62,000 nt of DNA, taken from contig NC_134033.1 in assembly GCF_964204645.1 (NCBI RefSeq), forward strand, positions 1,547,631-1,609,630, in the 5' to 3' direction. Under the pieces are notes generated by a model, which did no database searches, had not been told where the DNA came from, and saw nothing but the letters and a program-made list of their open reading frames with translations. Source of the stretch: Tubulanus polymorphus (lineage: Eukaryota; Nemertea; Palaeonemertea; Tubulaniformes; Tubulanidae). How positions within the stretch are numbered: the first letter of the stretch is position 1; each line of letters opens with the position of its first letter. A program made the position numbers and the translations under genes. This document shows positions 31,842 through 38,332 of this stretch, piece by piece.

Positions 31842-33829
31842 CAGGTTAATTGAGTGATTTGGTGAGTAAGTAATTAGTGTTTGGCAAGGCATGAAGTAAT
31901 ATACTCCATATACCATATGTCGCTCATTGTTTTAAACACATACCGCATCAAATTTGGTTTAAATACGACCAGTGAAACCGCGCGGTCTGAATAAACCATC
32001 GTTTTTGCATCCATTTTACGCTGTTAATTGAAGCATTGCCAAAAAAGTCTTCTTGAACTGATTTGAATCGGAGAAAATTGACTGCATTTTATGAACTAGA
32101 TCAATTTTAACAAGTTTCCATGCCTACCATTTAGAATTATTTTCAAATCATCATGAATCATGGTTTGCGGTTATGGCAGGGGTTCACCTGATGGTTAAGT
32201 GATGGTTCGCTGATGGTATGACACCTATTTATTTGTTCATGTGACTGAACAATGCAATGATACGATGTTTAGTTACTTCTATGCTGTACTGTAGTAACCC
32301 TGTCCCGACGACCCTAAACTCTCAACCAGCCCATCAATGTCACTCATCGAGACTGATATTGTATTCTTTCCGCATCCCACATTCTGCTGCATGATGATGT
32401 CACAAATTATTGGCAACCAATCACACTTCAAGTGGAAAGTCAGCCATTTTGTATTAATGAGATTACTAGCTACACTGGGTTCACTGTAAATCTACAAGGG
32501 CTGAGCCAGGATTTTTGGAAGGTTTACTGAAGGGCACATGAGCACTCGTGAAGGGATGAAAGGGGTCTTAAGTGTTTCTCCCAAGAAAATTTTGAAATTT
32601 TGTTGCACGAGGCTATTCGATAGCCATCATGAGAGAATACTTTATCTTTCTTTATAAAATGGAAAAAGAAATTCCTAAAATATCTTGAGGGCACCTGAAG
32701 ATATTAAAGGCGGGGGACTGGATCCGCCCTTGATATATTAATTGTTTCTCCTGATGGTTAATGTATTTCTTTCTATTTTATATTTTACAGTGGAACCAAT
32801 ATTAATTGAGACGGTGGAGGATGGTCCGGAGGACGTGAAAGAGGCCATAGACCTCTTTCACTTGAACCTTGGTCCTGTCTTGGATGACCAGCTGGCAGAC
32901 CCCGTTCCAGCTGCTGCCTCCCCGGATAGGCGCCCTGGGCAGCGGACCCTCCGGCAGCCGCACCCTTTTGCACAGAGGTGGTCCCGTCGCGTGGACGGGC
33001 GGCTGTGGGAGGGGGAGTTACGGGAGGTAAGCATCATCTCAACATTAACTGTTTTTTTTTATATTTCTCTCGGTTTTGATTTCGAATGTCAATTTCTCTC
33101 ACACGAACAGTTTTTATGAATCACTTATAATATCTTTTCTTTAATAATACTTTCATTTTCAGCGAGCCATCGTCATTTTTTTTTTTTGCTTTATTTTCTA
33201 ACCCTTTAGAATATTGTTTCCCAGATCGCGACGATTTATCTCTTTGTTTATATGTAATCAATTGTTCCATTATTTCAGCTCGGTTACTGATCCGAAAATT
33301 TTCTGTAAAAAATCACTTTTCAACCGATCATTTAGTAAATGAATGTTTTCTTTTTTTGCAGACGGGCACGCGCACCGCTCGGCATCGAAGACGACGCCGT
33401 CCGGCGGTTCGTCGCGGTGGTGTGGCGCCTCCCGAGGGGGAGCGACGCGGTGGCGGAGGGGAGGAGATCGGCGTCGTGGTAGTTCCGGAGGTGGTGGAGG
33501 CGGTGCCGGTGCCGGAGCCGGAGCCGGAACTGGAACCGGTGTTTGAACCGGTCCCGGAGCCGGAGCCGGAGCCGGAACCGGTAGAAGAGGAGATGGTCGT
33601 GGAGGTTGAGGAGGTAAGAGGGGTTCCTCCTGCCCCCGTGGAGCCGTTGGCCGCTGCCCCGGTTTCGGCGCTGGACAGAGTTCTGTCCAGCGACCGATGC
33701 CGCGCCGAAGTGCGGGTGGTGGCTCGCGGTTCCGTGGGACCGTGGGAGGAGCTTCTATCTTCGTGTAGATCAAAGGCTCTTTTACATGATTTAAAATCGG
33801 TCTTGTTTAGGCGTGGGTACAGGGAGTAG
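11241..33829 (+). CDS. Micro-exon gene, about 43 exons, unrecognised proline/glutamate- and arginine-rich protein
   Basis: The model joins exons at 11241-11264, 11790-11819, 12056-12082, 12519-12569, 12707-12730, 12943-12987, 13338-13361 (last six repeated twice more), 17217-17261, 20685-20765, 21133-21252 and so on to 33362-33829, each listed separately. Exons 1-39 all begin and end in phase 0 and nearly all have GTAAGT-type donors and pyrimidine-rich acceptors. The reading stays open for 777 codons, or 727 without the three poly-Ala exons with poor donors. Features: MAPKRKQ start, Ala/Thr/Pro codon-repeat exons, basic clusters (RKRRR, KRK, PKRAR, RLRRRR, RHRRRRR) suggesting a nuclear protein, and a Pro-Glu-Val repeat near the C terminus. 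No signal peptide or membrane segment. An acceptor (ttctag) just before the ATG suggests an upstream non-coding exon. The family is unknown to me; function is not inferred. Confidence 0.75.
11790..11819 (+). CDS. Exon 2 (module copy 1)
   Basis: Ten codons PEVLEEIPPP between ttctaacag and GTAAGT, phase 0-0. Identical in copies 2 and 3. Confidence 0.75.
12056..12082 (+). CDS. Exon 3 (module copy 1)
   Basis: Nine codons ITVEAEIHF between tttctag and GTAAGT, phase 0-0. Confidence 0.72.
12519..12569 (+). CDS. Exon 4 (module copy 1), poly-Ala, weak donor
   Basis: Phe, twelve Ala codons, TTTE. The acceptor gcgacag is good but the donor is GTTTGA, as if four bases of GTAAGTTTGA were lost. Reading through gives an immediate TGA. 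The exon is probably skipped, or used rarely. Confidence 0.4.
12707..12730 (+). CDS. Exon 5 (module copy 1)
   Basis: Eight codons NRPTATNT between attgcaacag and GTAAGT, phase 0-0. Copies 2 and 3 have Gln in place of Pro. Confidence 0.7.
12943..12987 (+). CDS. Exon 6 (module copy 1), poly-Thr
   Basis: Fifteen codons NSATTTTTTKTTAPE, with five ACG in a row, between attgcgacag and GTAAGT. Phase 0-0. Confidence 0.72.
13338..13361 (+). CDS. Exon 7 (module copy 1)
   Basis: Eight codons RKQTAAKA between gtcatcag and GTAAGT, phase 0-0. Its upstream intron end matches that of exon 29, showing common origin. Confidence 0.72.
13518..13547 (+). CDS. Exon 8 (module copy 2, PEVLEEIPPP)
   Basis: Exact copy of exon 2 with the same splice signals. 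Confidence 0.75.
13784..13810 (+). CDS. Exon 9 (module copy 2, ITVEAEIHF)
   Basis: Exact copy of exon 3 with the same splice signals. Confidence 0.72.
14247..14294 (+). CDS. Exon 10 (module copy 2), poly-Ala, weak donor
   Basis: Phe, ten Ala, TTTTE, followed by GTTTGA instead of GTAAGT. An alternative acceptor (ctgctgcag, ending 14,259) would open a 66-codon poly-Gln exon running through the following intron to 14,457 in phase 0. Confidence 0.4.
14434..14457 (+). CDS. Exon 11 (module copy 2, NRQTATNT)
   Basis: Eight codons, phase 0-0, GTAAGT donor. It could instead be the 3' end of a longer exon beginning at 14,260. Confidence 0.7.
14670..14720 (+). CDS. Exon 12 (module copy 2), poly-Thr
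   Basis: Seventeen codons. It differs from exon 6 only by two extra ACG codons, a whole-codon change. Donor GTAAGT. Confidence 0.72.
15072..15095 (+). CDS. Exon 13 (module copy 2, RKQTAAKA)
   Basis: Exact copy of exon 7, phase 0-0. Confidence 0.72.
15252..15281 (+). CDS. Exon 14 (module copy 3, PEVLEEIPPP)
   Basis: Exact copy of exon 2; acceptor ttttccaacag. Confidence 0.75.
15518..15544 (+). CDS. Exon 15 (module copy 3, ITVEAEIHF)
   Basis: Exact copy of exon 3, phase 0-0. Confidence 0.72.
15981..16031 (+). CDS. Exon 16 (module copy 3), poly-Ala, donor destroyed
   Basis: Phe, nine Ala, Thr, two Ala, TTTE. The donor position reads GCTTGA, so even the GT is gone. As in copy 2, an alternative acceptor would open a poly-Gln exon that runs through to 16,194. 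Confidence 0.3.
16171..16194 (+). CDS. Exon 17 (module copy 3, NRQTATNT)
   Basis: Eight codons, phase 0-0. One silent change (ACT for ACG) relative to copy 2. Confidence 0.7.
16407..16451 (+). CDS. Exon 18 (module copy 3), poly-Thr
   Basis: Fifteen codons, same protein as exon 6, GTAAGT donor. Confidence 0.72.
16802..16825 (+). CDS. Exon 19 (module copy 3, RKQTAAKA)
   Basis: Exact copy of exon 7. The repeat ends about 130 bp downstream. Confidence 0.72.
17217..17261 (+). CDS. Exon 20
   Basis: Fifteen codons HHTGTRSTLASPDIE between ttcttttacag and GTAAGT, phase 0-0. A 3.4-kb intron follows, filled with repeats. Confidence 0.7.
17909..18170. repeat. 37-bp tandem repeat, seven copies
   Basis: Each unit has GAGTTAAGAA, CAAGCCAACC and GTATCGGTACGGTTTT. 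The AACCGTA / TACGGTT pair makes each unit a small hairpin. It lies in intron 20. Confidence 0.9.
18618..18689 (-). repeat. tRNA-derived repeat (SINE head or tRNA pseudogene)
   Basis: On the minus strand GGCGCAGTGGCCAAGTGGAC gives an A box and GGTTCAAACC gives a B box about 50 nt later. The acceptor stem does not close, so it is not a working tRNA. Confidence 0.55.
19270..19735. repeat. Duplicated 65-bp block with promoter-like middle
   Basis: The block at 19,280-19,345 recurs at 19,668-19,735 ('aataacaattacaattgtga'). Between them are a CRE (TGACGTCA near 19,440), two ATTGG boxes and a tRNA-type B box (GGGTTCGAATCCC near 19,640). A minus-strand frame (19,198-19,611) across it has no recognisable domain. 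Confidence 0.45.
19736..20228. mobile_element. hAT-like MITE
   Basis: CAGTGTTGCCACTT on the left and AAGTGGCAACTCTG on the right are inverted and resemble hAT termini. Flanks share AATATA (19,730-19,735 and 20,229-20,234). The duplicated block near 19,345 shows the same site without the insertion. No transposase frame. Confidence 0.65.
20685..20765 (+). CDS. Exon 21
   Basis: Twenty-seven codons starting EIETVFELKLGTS and ending LTRKHP, between tatatttcag and GTAATG. Phase 0-0. It looks like structured protein rather than low complexity. Confidence 0.72.
21133..21252 (+). CDS. Exon 22, forty codons
   Basis: Reads QVMVDLPRVHAIVVVRG, then PKVAVDNCYEYAHELRDRL, ending VAQE. Acceptor ctatttacag, donor GTAAGA, phase 0-0. 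The alternating hydrophobic stretch followed by a likely helix suggests a small folded unit. I do not recognise the family. Confidence 0.75.
22008..22034 (+). CDS. Exon 23 (TLKEKRKME)
   Basis: Nine basic/acidic codons between ttaatag and GTAAGT, phase 0-0. Confidence 0.7.
22135..22161 (+). CDS. Exon 24 (RERKKKALE)
   Basis: Nine codons between ctttccag and GTAAGT, phase 0-0. Resembles exon 23 in charge pattern. Confidence 0.7.
22391..22444 (+). CDS. Exon 25, poly-Ala
   Basis: Eighteen codons QMKAAAAAAAAAKTAAAF. Acceptor tatagcag allows loss of the first Gln (NAGNAG). The downstream intron resembles the one after exon 6, showing module homology. Confidence 0.7.
22979..23026 (+). CDS. Exon 26 (KPPTTTAAAAAAVPAR)
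   Basis: Sixteen codons. Tandem acceptor tgcagcag could add one Gln. Donor GTAAGT. Related to exons 27 and 28 including flanking introns. Confidence 0.7.
23321..23362 (+). CDS. Exon 27 (KPTAPAVAAAIPAR)
   Basis: Fourteen codons between attgcaacag and GTAAGT, phase 0-0. Diverged duplicate of exon 26. Confidence 0.72.
23637..23663 (+). CDS. Exon 28 (KPTAAAPKE)
   Basis: Nine codons between attgcaacag and GTAAGT. Its intron upstream matches that of exon 26; its intron downstream matches that of exon 6. Confidence 0.7.
23921..23953 (+). CDS. Exon 29 (CKQTTITTTKE)
   Basis: Eleven codons between ggcatcag and GTAAGT, phase 0-0. A relative of exon 7 (RKQTAAKA). Confidence 0.7.
24137..24169 (+). CDS. 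Exon 30 (VTRKRRRSVDE), basic cluster
   Basis: Eleven codons between ttttatag and GTCAGT. RKRRR is a candidate nuclear localisation signal. Confidence 0.7.
24425..24498. repeat. (CGGT)n microsatellite
   Basis: About 18 uninterrupted tetranucleotide copies in the intron after exon 30. Confidence 0.98.
24641..24676 (+). CDS. Exon 31 (QPVSPPKIPREE)
   Basis: Twelve codons between attttacag and GTAAGT, phase 0-0. Confidence 0.72.
25285..25311 (+). CDS. Exon 32 (DINLFDDLW)
   Basis: Nine codons between ttttttatag and GTAAAT, phase 0-0. An acidic-hydrophobic patch of the sort used as short binding motifs. Confidence 0.65.
25449..25502 (+). CDS. Exon 33 (NDDFPEPPPPEPEAPTII)
   Basis: Eighteen Pro/Glu-rich codons between gattactag and GTAAGT, phase 0-0. 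Confidence 0.72.
26430..26462 (+). CDS. Exon 34 (ESEIVRIVQID)
   Basis: Eleven codons between catttctag and GTAAGT. The pattern resembles SUMO-interacting or short beta-strand motifs, but that is only a guess. Confidence 0.7.
27120..27152 (+). CDS. Exon 35 (RNEFHTCVNVP)
   Basis: Eleven codons between tttatgtag and GTAAAT, phase 0-0. Confidence 0.65.
27268..27294 (+). CDS. Exon 36 (KRKLEVPAS)
   Basis: Nine codons between attttatag and GTGAGT. KRK start is basic. A similar 12-nt fragment (GATCCAGCATCG before GTAACT) at 28,457-28,468 may be a decayed relative. Confidence 0.68.
27325..27445. repeat. 20-bp tandem repeat
   Basis: About six copies of a unit built from GTCTGTCCGCCTGTCTCTCC, in the intron after exon 36. 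Confidence 0.95.
27823..27864 (+). CDS. Exon 37 (DPVSPKRARVRPIK)
   Basis: Fourteen codons between attttatag and GTAAGT. PKRAR.R resembles a monopartite nuclear signal. A paralogous, partly changed version (SKRARVGAVK) lies inverted at 39,877-39,910. Confidence 0.75.
28496..28615. repeat. Tandem copies of a dispersed motif
   Basis: Two and a half to three copies of a 46-bp unit containing 'aactgtgggactgggtcc' and 'agaactgcggagccaggttc'. The related 30,305-30,545 stretch has about five looser copies. Confidence 0.7.
28689..28730 (+). CDS. Exon 38 (TETPATPPPPPQAD)
   Basis: Fourteen codons, with five CCG prolines, between actttttag and GTAAGT, phase 0-0. Confidence 0.72.
28820..29157. repeat. 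43-bp tandem repeat
   Basis: Seven to eight copies of 'atagaatccctgaatctc' plus 'tggtcctaccgagctattc' in the intron before exon 39. An inverted array of the same unit lies at 39,112-39,472. Confidence 0.9.
29241..29291 (+). CDS. Exon 39 (RDEIPQLRRSPRLRRRR)
   Basis: Seventeen codons between tttttccag and GTAAGT, phase 0-0. Strongly basic. A minus-strand duplicate at 38,979-39,029 has kept its frame and splice sites. Confidence 0.75.
30051..30102 (+). CDS. Exon 40
   Basis: AENAAAAPAAPVDATEN plus one base, between atattatag and GTAAGT. This is the first exon to leave in phase 1, marking the shift from the micro-exon part to the C-terminal part. Confidence 0.7.
30704..30769 (+). CDS. Exon 41
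   Basis: Phase 1-1, encoding VIEEIRRNIAADPRYLLNFL then TR. It looks like an amphipathic helix followed by a hydrophobic turn. Acceptor attttacag, donor GTAAGT. Confidence 0.72.
31010..31152. repeat. Long inverted repeat (45-bp arms) in intron 41
   Basis: 31,010-31,054 pairs with 31,108-31,152 with few mismatches ('gataataaaaagtcc' / 'ggactttttattatc'). The loop holds a second, smaller inverted pair around 'aaacttcgaga' and 'tatcgaagttt'. Confidence 0.8.
31436..31612 (-). mobile_element. Truncated piggyBac-like MITE, empty-site copy
   Basis: Inverted relative of the MITE at 8993. The right end GCACTGAAAGGG is followed by TTAA (31,613-31,616). It has a single TA where the other copy carries the nested element. 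Confidence 0.65.
31701..31738 (-). ncRNA. Hammerhead-like ribozyme core, probably from a Penelope-like element
   Basis: On the minus strand CTGACGA is followed by T, a perfect 6-bp stem GATCTC / GAGATC with a 6-nt loop, then GAAAC. The two boxes around a helix II match the hammerhead core known from Penelope-like elements and retrozymes. The extra T and the very short helix III make activity doubtful. Confidence 0.4.
31762..31841. repeat. (TA)n microsatellite
   Basis: About 80 bp of nearly pure TA, interrupted once by CGG, in intron 41. Confidence 0.98.
31928..32165. mobile_element. Half copy of the fold-back MITE
   Basis: Matches the left arm and middle of the element at 9895-10,320 ('aaatacgaccagtgaaac', 'tccatgcctacc'). 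Confidence 0.55.
32791..33026 (+). CDS. Exon 42, large exon
   Basis: Enters in phase 1 and leaves in phase 0 at GTAAGC. Encodes LEPILIETVEDGPEDVKEAI, DLFHLNLGPVLDDQLADP, a Pro-Arg linker and WSRRVDGRLWEGELRE. The first half looks like a small helical domain. Part of this exon is duplicated inverted at 39,911-40,053. Confidence 0.78.
33362..33829 (+). CDS. Exon 43, terminal exon
   Basis: 155 codons and a TAG after cttttttttgcag-type acceptor. Order: arginine-rich start (TARHRRRRRPAVRRG), Gly-rich linker, Val/Glu/Pro repeat (PVPEPEPELEPVFEP), acidic EEEMVVEVEE, and a globular-looking tail with ALDRVLSSDRCRAEV and LLHDLKSVLFRRGYRE. A consensus donor (GAG then GTAAGA at 33,614) sits in frame inside it and might be used for another 3' end. 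Confidence 0.78.
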   Translation, partial: TGTRTARHRRRRRPAVRRGGVAPPEGERRGGGGEEIGVVVVPEVVEAVPVPEPEPELEPVFEPVPEPEPEPEPVEEEMVVEVEEVRGVPPAPVEPLAAAPVSALDRVLSSDRCRAEVRVVARGSVGPWEELLSSCRSKALLHDLKSVLFRRGYRE

Positions 33830-33916
33830 ATGAATCGTAAATGATCCAGTAACGAGGTAGGCTTGTTTGTTCACTGCTTCACTGGGTCATTTACGATTCA
33901 ACTGCTTCCTGTATCC
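33815..33916 (+). promoter_or_regulatory. 36-bp stem-loop spanning the stop codon
   Basis: 33,815-33,850 and 33,881-33,916 are inverted repeats with a 30-nt loop. As RNA: 31 Watson-Crick pairs, four G-U pairs and one A-A mismatch. The TAG at 33,827-33,829 is inside the 5' arm. Confidence 0.65.
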
Positions 33917-34009
33917 GGGTAATCAGCAGTTCAACGAAACAGTTTTTTTCATCGGTCATGGTAGTCAGTTAATCAGCAGTAGTAGTGTAGTCCTTCAGTC
34001 AAGTTACGC

Positions 34010-34970
34010 AGTCATACTAGTCATTTTTTGGTTAGTAGTAGTCACTAAGTTGTAGTCAGTGACTTGTAGTAGTCATTTTGTCATTAATAGTAATAGTATT
34101 GGTGACTCTGTAGCAGTCACTCAATCACAGCAGTCATGATCAGTAGTAGTCAGTAAGTCTTTATAAGTCAGTTGTAGTAGTCATTTTTTGGTTAATAGTA
34201 GTCACTAAGTTGTAGTCAGTGACTCGTAGTAGTCATTTTGTCATTAATAGTAATAGTATTGGTGACTCTGTAGCAGTCACTCAATCACAGCAGTCATGAT
34301 CAGTAGTAGTCAGTAAGTCTTTATAAGTCAGTTGTAGTAGTCATTTTTTGGTTAATAGTAGTCACTAAGTTGTAGTCAGTGACTCGTAGTAGTCATTTTG
34401 TCATTAATAGTAATAGTATTGGTGACTCTGTAGCAGTCACTCAATCACAGTAGTCATGATCAGTAGTAGTCAGTAAGTCTTTATAAGTCAGTTGTAGTAG
34501 TCATTTTTTGGTTAGTAGTAGTCACTAAGTTGTAGTCAGTGACTCGTAGTAGTCATTTTGTCATTAATAGTAATAGTATTGGTGACTCTGTAGCAGTCAC
34601 TCAATCACAGTAGTCATGATCAGTAGTAGTCAGTAAGTCTTTATAAGTCAGTTGTAGTAGTCATTTTTTGGTTAGTAGTAGTCACTAAGTTGTAGTCAGT
34701 GACTCGTAGTAGTCATTTTGTCATTAATAGTAATAGTATTGGTGACTCTGTAGCAGTCACTCAATCACAGCAGTCATGATCAGTAGTAGTCAGTAAGTCT
34801 TTATAAGTCAGTTGTAGTAGTCATTTTTTGGTTAATAGTAGTCACTAAGTTGTAGTCAGTGACTCGTAGTAGTCATTTTGTCATTAATAGTAATAGTATT
34901 GGTGACTCTGTAGCAGTCACTCAATCACAGTAGTCATGTTCAGTAGTAGTCAGTAAGTCTTTATAAGTCA
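34010..34970. repeat. 160-bp tandem repeat in the 3' flank
   Basis: Six nearly identical copies, themselves made of 'gtagtagtca' variations. They may be in the 3' untranslated region or just beyond it. No coding frame. Confidence 0.95.
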
Positions 34971-35218
34971 GTGACTCGGTCGTAGTAGTCAGTTGAAAGT
35001 CGATCAGTCGATAAATTGATAATCAGCTCAATTGAGTTCAGATTATTCGAAAAACCGTCGATCGATATCTCGGCATTTTCTTAAACCGATTTTTTCTAAA
35101 ACAATATTTTGCGTGTCAAACGTTTTTTCGACGTGTTCGCCTCGTCGATATTTTCTAATTTTCAGCAATTTGAGTAAAAATTACTCTTTGCGAAAATTGC
35201 AGTCAATTTTCCAAGTGC

Positions 35219-35525
35219 AGATACTATTAGGTACAGGTGCAGATCCTTTTAGGTACAGGTGCAGATCCTTTTAGGTACAGGTGCAGATGCTCTCAGGTAC
35301 AGGTGCAGATCCTTTTAGGTGCAGGTGCTGTTAGGTGCTTGGTACATATGTATTCAGGTACTAAGTATGCATATGACCAGTTGTACACATGGCTGGGTGT
35401 GCGCATGGCTGGATGTACACATGGCTGGGTGTGCACATGACTAGGTGTACATATGACTAGGTGTGCACATGGCTGGATGTACACATGGCTGGGTGTGCAC
35501 ATGACTAGGTATATACGTGGCTAGG
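35219..35525. repeat. Two adjacent short tandem arrays
   Basis: A 22-bp array of 'aggtacaggtgcagatcc' (35,219-35,335), then a 16-18-bp array of 'acatggctgggtgtgc' variants (35,385-35,525). Confidence 0.9.
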
Positions 35526-35559
35526 TATTCTTGTGACTAGTCAGACTCTGTATTCTGTT

Positions 35560-35880
35560 TTACTAGTTGCTATCATTGTTTCTATGGTTGGGCTACCTCT
35601 CGGAGTTACTAGTCATATCTCGATATGAATCGTACGGTGCTGGGTTGATGGCCGCAGATCCGGGCCTTCCGGAGATAAACTCGTACGAAACATACATCCC
35701 ATTCTTCCATAGCTGGCAATGGCGTATTTCCGTCGGAAGTGACGGAATAGGAGGTATAAAATCTCCCGAGGCTGTAGCACGAGGCATAAGACCTCCCGAG
35801 GCTGCAGTAGGAGGCCCGAGATCTTGGCCCCCCTCTTCCTACCTTTTTTTTTATAGTTTAGGTTTAGTGATAGTTTAGGC
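35560..35880. other. GC-richer block with unassigned frames
   Basis: A 103-codon plus-strand frame and an antisense frame overlap here. The end has paired 'cctcccgaggctg' copies separated by 'tagcacgaggc'. Composition differs from the flanks, which suggests a transposon remnant or a conserved exon. No family recognised. Confidence 0.3.
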
Positions 35881-35965
35881 TTTATTATTACAATTTTAAG
35901 GAGTTCGGTTTTTTTTCTTTTTTTTTCTTATCTAACATAAGTCTTATATTTTTCTGTCTGTGGTA

Positions 35966-36388
35966 GATTTTTTTGCCTCGAGTTTGGTCTTGATATGATA
36001 GTGAAACGGTGCAGTCTAAATGAACTAGCTTTTATATCCATTTTATGCTGTATTGAAAGATAGAAAAAGAATCTACTCTAGTTGAATAAGAGACAAGAGA
36101 CTCCATTTTTTTCATTTCTAACAATGTGTTTCCAATTTTTTCAAGCCGACAAATTATAATTTTGATCATTTGGAAAATATTTCAGTATTTAGGCGTGAAA
36201 GGTGTAGGCTAATTTCTGAACTTAATTTATTTTTGATTTATTTAAAAAAATTGAGTCTATTGTTCTCCCTATTAGACTTGTTGACAATTCTTCCATACAG
36301 TGTAAAATGGATTATAAGAAACAATGTTTTATTCAGAGTACACAGTTTCACTTGTCGTTTAAGCCCAAGTTGAGGCAAGTGTTCAAAT
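35966..36388. mobile_element. Fold-back MITE copy
   Basis: Complete relative of 9895-10,320: left arm 'gagtttggtcttgata', right arm ending 'gcccaagttgag'. Confidence 0.6.
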
Positions 36389-37229
36389 GATTCAAGGAAA
36401 TATCCGAAAAAATCGATCCCAGACAAAATATATTAGGTTAAATTAGGTTTAACTTAGGCAAAATTCTAGGCAAAATTTTTTCTGCGTCGGGAACTACTGA
36501 GAATGTTTTGATATTTTAGAAAATTTTTGAAATAATCATTATTAAGATTGGTCTTCTTTTGTTTTTTCTCAGAAGAACGTAATTGAAAATTTGAAATAGA
36601 TTTGGAGTTCGGATTTCATAACAATTCGTGATGTTTCGATCCTAGGCAAAGTTAAACAAAAACGTTTGGAAACTCGTTTAAGGAGTTGATACTTTTTTGT
36701 GAATCCATTAATTGAATGAAATATTCGAAATTAATTTCAACGTTTCAATTACGAAGCTTCTCTTAGTATGTGTGTGCGTGTGAATGTTGTATACAGTGAA
36801 TGTTGGTTCTGTTTTTGCGAGAATGATTGTTAGTTCTTCACGCGTGTCGTCTGAACCCATTAAACCCTGGGATGGGGTGTAGGGACATGGTTGAGGATGG
36901 GTTCGGGTTGTGGGGGTGGTTGGTATTCCTATGTGGGCCCAGTTTCACGAAGATATTCAGTTTAGGATTGAGTTAGAACCAATCATTGTCAAATTATACT
37001 CCGTGAAACTGGGTTCGTTGCTCTTTAGACCATTCTTAAAAATCATATAGCAAAAATATTCAAAATTTGTCACAATATTTTCAGAAATTCCTGATTTTTT
37101 TCCAAACACTTTTTTAGGTATTTCGTTTTCTTAGGTTTTTTTTTCTTAGACTTTTTTTTGTAGGCCCTCCCCATTTATCTTGGCACGTAGATTCTTGGTA
37201 TTTTCACTTAGTATAACTGGATATTGCAT
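36389..37229. other. No gene seen
   Basis: AT-rich DNA without recognisable genes or repeats. Confidence 0.4.
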
Positions 37230-37675
37230 CCCTAGTTTTGGCTCCCTCTTTCCTCTACCCTCTACCCTGCTCCTCCTCTCTCTTCTTTTCCTCCTCCCTT
37301 CCACGTTTCTTGCCTCTCTCCTTTACCATCCTCTCCTTACCCTAACCCTCTTCCTCTCATCCTCTCCCATACCTGATCCTCCCTCTCTCCCTTTCCTCTT
37401 CACATCCTCTTCCCTACCCTGCCCTAATGTCTTCTCTCTATGCTCTGCCCTCCTCTTTCACTTCCTCTTGTCCTCCCTCCCTGCATCCCTCCCTCCCTGC
37501 ATCCCTCCCTCCCTGCATCCCTCCCTCCCTCCCTCCCTCCCTCATATCCTCTTCTCTTTATACTCTGCCCTCCTCCTTACCTCTTTTCTATCTCCCTCTT
37601 ACTCCCATTTCTGCTCCCCTCCCAAATTCTCCCATAGTCCTGCCCTATTCCCTCCCTGGTCTACCCACTCCCCTC
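37230..37675. repeat. Polypyrimidine tract with (CCCTCCCTGCAT)n core
   Basis: About 440 bp almost wholly C and T on the plus strand, with three to four 16-bp repeats near 37,480-37,540. Plus-strand frames of Ser/Leu/Pro are a by-product of composition. Confidence 0.9.
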
Positions 37676-37701
37676 TAAATTGTTGCTGAGCTTTTACTCA
37701 G

Positions 37702-37845
37702 GTCCACGTTGCCGGTGCAGATATCAAGTATTTACGCCCAACACGCGCCGCGAGCACGCATTCAGCCAGCAATATGGGAAGATGTAAGAGGGTTTTCAAA
37801 AGCGGGTATTCTGGTTGGTCTGGATATGGTCACCTTCCTGGTTAG
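37702..37845 (+). CDS. Possible alternative terminal exon
   Basis: After gcttttactcag, a phase-0 frame of 47 codons begins VHVAGADIKYLRPTRAAS and ends in TAG. The start GTCCACGTTG also occurs in exon 20. It could be joined from the in-frame donor at 33,614. The long pyrimidine tract before it would serve as acceptor signal. Speculative. Confidence 0.25.
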   Translation, partial: VHVAGADIKYLRPTRAASTHSASNMGRCKRVFKSGYSGWSGYGHLPG

Positions 37846-37959
37846 ACCGCTACGATTCACGGGATATGTCCAGTAACTCCCCAGAGGTTTCTCCAACCCT
37901 CTGGAAACAATGATAACAACTATTAAAACACGAATGCAGTCTCTGACTAGTCACCTGAA

Positions 37960-38240
37960 TACTTAGTCAGGTGTATACCTAGTCATGTGTATGTCTAGTC
38001 ATGTGTGTATCTAGTCATGTGTATGTCTAGGTATGTGTATGTCTAGGCATGTGTATGTCTAGGCATGTGTATGTCTAGGCATGTGTATGTCTAGGTATGT
38101 GTATGTCTAGGTATGTGTATGTCTAGGTATGTGTATGTCTAGGCATGTGTATGTCTAGGCATGTGTATGTCTAGGTATGTGTATGTCTAGGCATGTGTAT
38201 GTCTAGGCATGTGTATATTTAGTCACATGTATACTTAGTT
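37960..38240. repeat. 16-bp tandem repeat
   Basis: About 17 copies of AGGCATGTGTATGTCT and close variants. Confidence 0.95.
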
Positions 38241-38332
38241 ATTCTTATAAAGGTACATTCTCAAATTATAGACACCAAATTATTTTTTTCGATTTTTGCT
38301 ATGCATCCGTTTACGATGTGCGGATTATACCG

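Noticed and set aside
33270-33773. 167-codon minus-strand frame rich in Pro and Ala
   Set aside because: It is antisense to terminal exon 43, whose plus-strand frame fits the splice phase and the stop.
37180-37689. 169-codon plus-strand frame rich in Ser, Leu and Pro
   Set aside because: It is a by-product of a polypyrimidine tract; the other two forward frames are open as well.
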